Part shown: positions 60,447 through 64,000 of the stretch, in pieces
Position numbering within the stretch: the stretch's first letter is position 1
How the letters are laid out: each line of letters begins with the position of its first letter
Source: Escallonia rubra
Lineage: Eukaryota; Streptophyta; Magnoliopsida; Escalloniales; Escalloniaceae
Length of the DNA: 64,000 nt
Assembly: GCA_033065855.1 (NCBI GenBank)
Contig: JAVXUO010001893.1
Span: 85,827 to 149,826 of the forward strand
Reading direction: 5' to 3'
The notes under the pieces: generated by a model
The model's input: the letters and a program-made list of their open reading frames with translations, nothing else
The model's database searches: none
What the model was told of the DNA's origin: nothing
Position numbers and translations under genes: made by a program

Positions 60447-60862
60447 TGTTGCAGATGAAATCCGGGACACAACTTGACTTCCTCGTGAGTTGACCTGCAC
60501 AATACAACCAACACCAGTGATTCGCTGGAAGAGTTTCCGGCGAGGAAGACTCCGATGCTTAAGTCAGAAAATCGTATCAAAGTGAGTATCTAATTTATCA
60601 ATAGAGATCCTACCTCTGTCCATGTCTCATTTCTTCTTTATATAACACTTCTTTTAATACGTTAATTACTTTCTCTTGATGAGGGGGTTACTCCAATAAG
60701 TAGAGTATTTAAACTACTTAATGAGTAGTTTAGTACCATTCACTAGGGAGTTACCAGAAATAATGGAATTACAACAGTTCTATTGTTTTTAAAGAACAGT
60801 TTTATCCCTCTCAGATGAAGACACGTGTCTTCATCTTATGCAATGGTATTTTTCCCATATCA
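60447..60862 (-). repeat. 3' LTR of the minus-strand Tat-type element
   Basis: 416 bp, on minus from TGATATGGGAAAAATACC to CATCTGCAACA. It contains TTATATAAAG (complement of 60638-60647) and the phrase GACTTAAGCATCGGAGT, common in Tat-type LTRs just after the transcription start. Flanking bases 60442-60446 are ATAAT. Confidence 0.7.
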
Positions 60863-60877
60863 TTTGCCCCCCAATCC
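60863..60877 (-). other. Polypurine tract
   Basis: GGATTGGGGGGCAAA on the minus strand, directly before the LTR start. Confidence 0.75.
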
Positions 60878-61029
60878 TATACTCATGAACGAGTGTGGGA
60901 TTTTAGCATCGAAGCGTTTAATTTCAAATTTGTGAGTCTTGTCTACTCAGTTCAAGAACATCATCCTGGTCTGCTTGGATAGGCCGAGCATAGTGGTTTC
61001 GGGGGAGGTGCTCCTGCCTGACTAGTAGA

Positions 61030-61815
61030 GGACTAAGGTCTTGAAGGTAACTCGTGTACACGGCTAGACGAGTAGAGCTTGGTTGTTCGTCTACTCGGCC
61101 AGACGAGTAGAGAGCCAAAGCATGAAGCAGCTCCTTTACTCGGCCAGACAGAGCTTGGCTGCTCGTCTACTCGGCCAGACGAGTTGAGAGCCAAAGCATG
61201 AATTAGCTCCTCTACTCGGCCAGACAGAGCGGCTCGTCTACTCGGCCAGACGAGTAGAGAGCTTGGCTGCTCGTCTACTCGGCCAGACGAGTAGAGAGCC
61301 AAAGCATGAAGCAGCTCCTCTACTCGGCCAGACGAGTAGAGAGCTTGGCTGCTCGTCTACTCAGCCAGACGAGTAGAGAGCCAAAGCATGAAGCAGCTCA
61401 TATACTCGGCCAGACGAGTAGAAAGCTTGGCTGCGCGTCTGCTCGGCCAGACGAGTAGAGAGGCTTGGTCTTTCTAAGCTTTCTCGTCTACTCGGCCAGA
61501 TGAGTAGAGTGCTAAGGCAGCTGCAGCTCGTCTACTCAGCCAGGCGAGCAGAGGCGAGCCCTATGAGGGCTCGTCTACTAGGCGAGCAAGGCAGCTACAG
61601 CTCGTCTACTCGGCCTGCCGCGTAAAGGCGTAAGCCCTGTGAGGTAGCTCGACTACTCGGCCAGGCGAGTAGAGGGGTAAGCCCTGTGAGGCAGCTCGTC
61701 TACTCGGCCAGGCGAGCAGAGGCGTAAGCCCTGTGAGGCAGCATGTCTACTCGGCCAGGCGAGTAGAGGCGTAAGCCCTGTGAGGCAGCTCATCTACTCG
61801 GCCAGGCGAGTAAAG
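61030..61815. repeat. Tandem array F with hairpin cores
   Basis: At least 15 copies of CTACTCGGCCAGACGAGTAG or variants, each able to pair CTACTCG with CGAGTAG. In the first half they alternate with 'agagccaaagcatgaagcagct' or 'agcttggctgctcgt'. In the second half a ~47-bp unit with 'gtaagccctgtgaggcagctc' dominates. Confidence 0.92.
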
Positions 61816-61933
61816 GCGTAGTTGATTTCAGGGGGCATAAAAGTAAACTTGACCTTTTTACTTATTAACCGATGGGCCCCACGTGTCTGCTCTTTACCTT
61901 GGGATCTTATCCATCTGTCCAAGACGAATTCTC

Positions 61934-61941
61934 TATATAAA
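61934..61941 (+). promoter_or_regulatory. TATA box of the antisense gene
   Basis: TATATAAA is followed by a CT-rich start region (61950-61980) and 176 bp later by the first ATG. A leader intron with GTAAGC donor and TTGTAG acceptor (62064-62105) fits. Confidence 0.65.
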
Positions 61942-62116
61942 AGAGGGATTCTTTCACTTTCACTTTTCACTTCACTTTTAGTGAGAGAAGAAGTGGGTGA
62001 TTTCGAGAGTTCATCGGAGGAAATTTCTGAGTTCTTGTGTTTGAAGGTCTTCTATTTCTTGAAGTAAGCCTCATATTTTATTTTCTTTTGAATTCCTTGT
62101 TGTAGATCCGGAAAAC

Positions 62117-64000
62117 ATGTCTAGACAAGAAGATGAACATGTTTCTGAATTAAGTAGAGGCACTGCACCCGTTAGGGTTGAACCTACCTTTGATCCTTTG
62201 TTTATAGAAGTATGTGTTCCTTTAATTCCTTATCAGGAGTCAAGGGGACTTCCTGCTAAGAAAATTCTTACCGATAAGGCTCAGACTCCTAAGCCTTTTG
62301 ATGCTCATACTTTAAGGAGCAAGTTAAGTAGTTATGACCTCAAAATATTGATGGACAAATGTGAAATTCGACAAGTGTAAAACTGAGGTTGCCTGATGAC
62401 GGCGAAGCGGAAAATATGACTACCTTAAATGAGATAGGGATTTACTATGACACATTTGTTAATGGGTTTAGCGTGCCAATACATCCTTTTTTTATTAGGG
62501 TGTTGAATGAATATGGTTTGGCGCCCGGCCAACTTTCCCCTCATGCCTGGCACTTTATATCTTTCTTTATATACCAATGTCATAAGCTTGGTCTACGACC
62601 TAGATTGAGGGTGTTCAGGTGGTTTTTCACTATTTACACTATTACCAGACAAGTTGGATTGTATTTTTTAACTCGGCGTTCAAAGGCTAATGCCAACTTG
62701 TTTCCTCATCCTCCATCGTCCAATCACAACTGGAAAGATAGATTTATATTCGTGAAACTTCCAAAGTCGCAAATAGTTGTCGTCAATAATGTATGGCATC
62801 CAGAATGTGATACTAGGACGTGTAATATGTTGAAAGAGAAGAATCTGAATGAAACTGACCTAGATCATGTTGAGAAGCTCAAAGCGGCTGAACCCTTAGA
62901 GTCAAAGTACCCTTTAAGTAATGATCAGCTTCGTGAGTATGGAATCATCTTTTCACTCGAAGAGGAGGTCGAACGAAGAAGAGGAGAGCGAGAACGATCC
63001 TGGTAATGTACTTATGCGTGAGCATCTTAGTTTGTCATGGTCTGTCATGATCTCATCATTTATTTTTTGCAGAAATCATGTCTTCAAAAGGTACTCGTGG
63101 AAGCGCCGGTGGTAGCCGTGTGGACTCTCCCCTTTTTAATACCCAAGGGGTGTTAGGAGAAATAATTCCAGACGAACTGGCATCTGTTCATGGTGTGGAT
63201 GAAGGAATCCAGGAGTTGGATTTCAATGCTTTGACAGCGGAACCTCAACCGAAGAGACTAATGACTGACGAGATTGTTCTTGGGCTGGCGAGTAAAGACA
63301 AGGGGAAGGAGCAATCTAAAAGGAAGATAGCGTCTCTCAGGGTACCTCATCCTTTGCTAGGTCTGATACTCCCCATAGACCTAACTGGAACTTGTCGATC
63401 GAAGAGTCTATCTTTAAAAGTTCCCGCATGGCTTGGCAATGGTCAAGTAAGGGGATTATTCCCATGGATCGAGTCACGCTTTCTGGTTTTGACATTAGCC
63501 ACACAGCTAATGGGATGGTTCAACTGACCTCGCAGGTAAAATTACGCCGAGTGTTCTTTTTCCTTCCTTTTTCTCTTTTTTTAAAAATTCTCTTTTCTGC
63601 AGGCACTAGCCCAAGTGCAGATTGGGGCGGAGAAATTCATTGCTGCTGAGAAGGTACTGGACGAAGAAAGGAAGCTTGTTCATGTGGAAAAAAACTTTCG
63701 TCGAGAAGCAGAAAAGAAAGTGGAAGACTTGACTAGAGCGTTGCATAAGGTGAAACTTTCTGAAGCCTCTCTCGCGGTACGTGTTGAACTACTCGAGGCT
63801 GAGAAGACGAAGATTGGACTAAATGCCATTCAGAGTTTCAAGAGGTCTAAGGCTTATACTGACCAGCGTCTGCATGATTCCAAAAGAGCCTTAGTTTATG
63901 GTTATAACACTTGCAAGAAGGACATCTTGAAGGACTATCCTGATATGGACCTGAGCATTTACGAGCATAAATATGCTCGTGAAGTTGCTGCTGATGAGAG
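62117..64000 (+). pseudogene. Antisense gene with Transposase_28 (PF04195)-like domain, partial
   Basis: The first coding exon is 62117-63002. After 88 residues the frame shifts near 62376. The continued reading holds VPIHPFFIRVLNEYGLAPGQ, HAWHFISFFIYQCHKLG and LRVFRWFFTIY, the core of the 'putative gypsy type transposon' domain, then NWKDRFIFVK. A second shift near 62965 would turn the tail into an acidic NEEEESENDP and join, across a phase-1 intron (63003-63072, GTAATG...TTTTGCAG), to the next exon. Another intron is 63536-63602 (GTAAAA...TTCTGCAG). The last part is Lys/Glu-rich coiled coil (about 63610-63830) ending in a Tyr/Lys-rich segment cut by the window end. A third shift lies near 63320. 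The molecular function of the family is unknown; it is a common passenger of Tat-type elements. Confidence 0.75.

Larger units (their letters stand above)
60447..64000 (-). mobile_element. Minus-strand Tat-type element, 3' part, runs off the window
   Basis: On the minus strand a polypurine tract and a short LTR mark the 3' end. The upstream part (60880-64000) holds a hairpin-repeat array and, on the opposite strand, a spliced antisense gene, the arrangement of the 3' region of Tat elements. Its gag-pol and 5' LTR would lie beyond 64000. Confidence 0.65.

Noticed and set aside
60399..60500. Last exon of a membrane-anchored protein on the minus strand
   Set aside because: A hydrophobic tail after a CAG acceptor looked plausible, but the stretch spans the end of a TG...CA LTR with a polypurine tract on its other side, so it is LTR plus flank.
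61030..61815. CRISPR or integron-like repeat cluster
   Set aside because: No unique spacers, no associated genes, and the array is the usual 3' tandem repeat region of a Tat-type element.

Overview
The window looks like repeat-dense, gene-poor nuclear DNA from a flowering plant, probably a eudicot; the species cannot be fixed from the sequence. I find no intact single-copy host gene. The evidence for a plant is Ty3/gypsy elements of the Tat/Ogre type (archaeal-like RNase H, tRNA primer sites of the form TGGCGNCTCNGCTGGGGA, antisense genes between integrase and 3' LTR), L1-type LINEs, CACTA elements, a Mutator-like MITE, a tRNA-derived SINE, and a captured plant-specific B3 domain.

Layout. 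1-1670: cluster of small elements built from nested palindromes and lying in AT/CA/C-rich simple repeats. About 2540-4238: diverged LTR of the family seen again at 11895 and 48615. 5471-5745: tandem SINE. 7478-11731: CACTA element carrying a broken B3 fragment. 11850-24992: three decayed LINE segments. The first is interrupted by a complete but non-coding LTR retrotransposon (11895-20377; LTRs 1293 and 1323 bp; 5-bp target duplication TTCTC) whose interior is mostly tandem arrays with periods of 78, 37, 67 and 69 bp. 24993 to about 46545: a large decayed Tat-type element (GypsyA) with gag, protease, RT, archaeal RNase H and integrase on the plus strand and two antisense genes on the minus strand, one spliced with a plant mobile domain. 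GypsyA is split by a minus-strand long-LTR, short-interior element (about 29017-36861). One LTR of that element received a MULE (35288-36196) and a palindromic MITE (36221-36498), and its sister LTR keeps the empty sites.

46630-50742: second, 5'-truncated relative of the array-rich element. 50880-51868: minus-strand gag-protease fragment of another gypsy element. From 51869: left end of a second CACTA. 54239-59546: inverted repeat with arms of about 2 kb. 60447-64000: 3' LTR, polypurine tract, hairpin-repeat array and antisense gene (Transposase_28/PF04195-like) of a minus-strand Tat-type element that runs off the window.

The recurring theme is retrotransposons that carry their own antisense, intron-containing genes next to tandem arrays, plus array-rich non-coding LTR elements that probably depend on such relatives for proteins. 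The nesting gives a relative order: LINEs first, then the LTR elements inserted into them, then the MULE and MITE.
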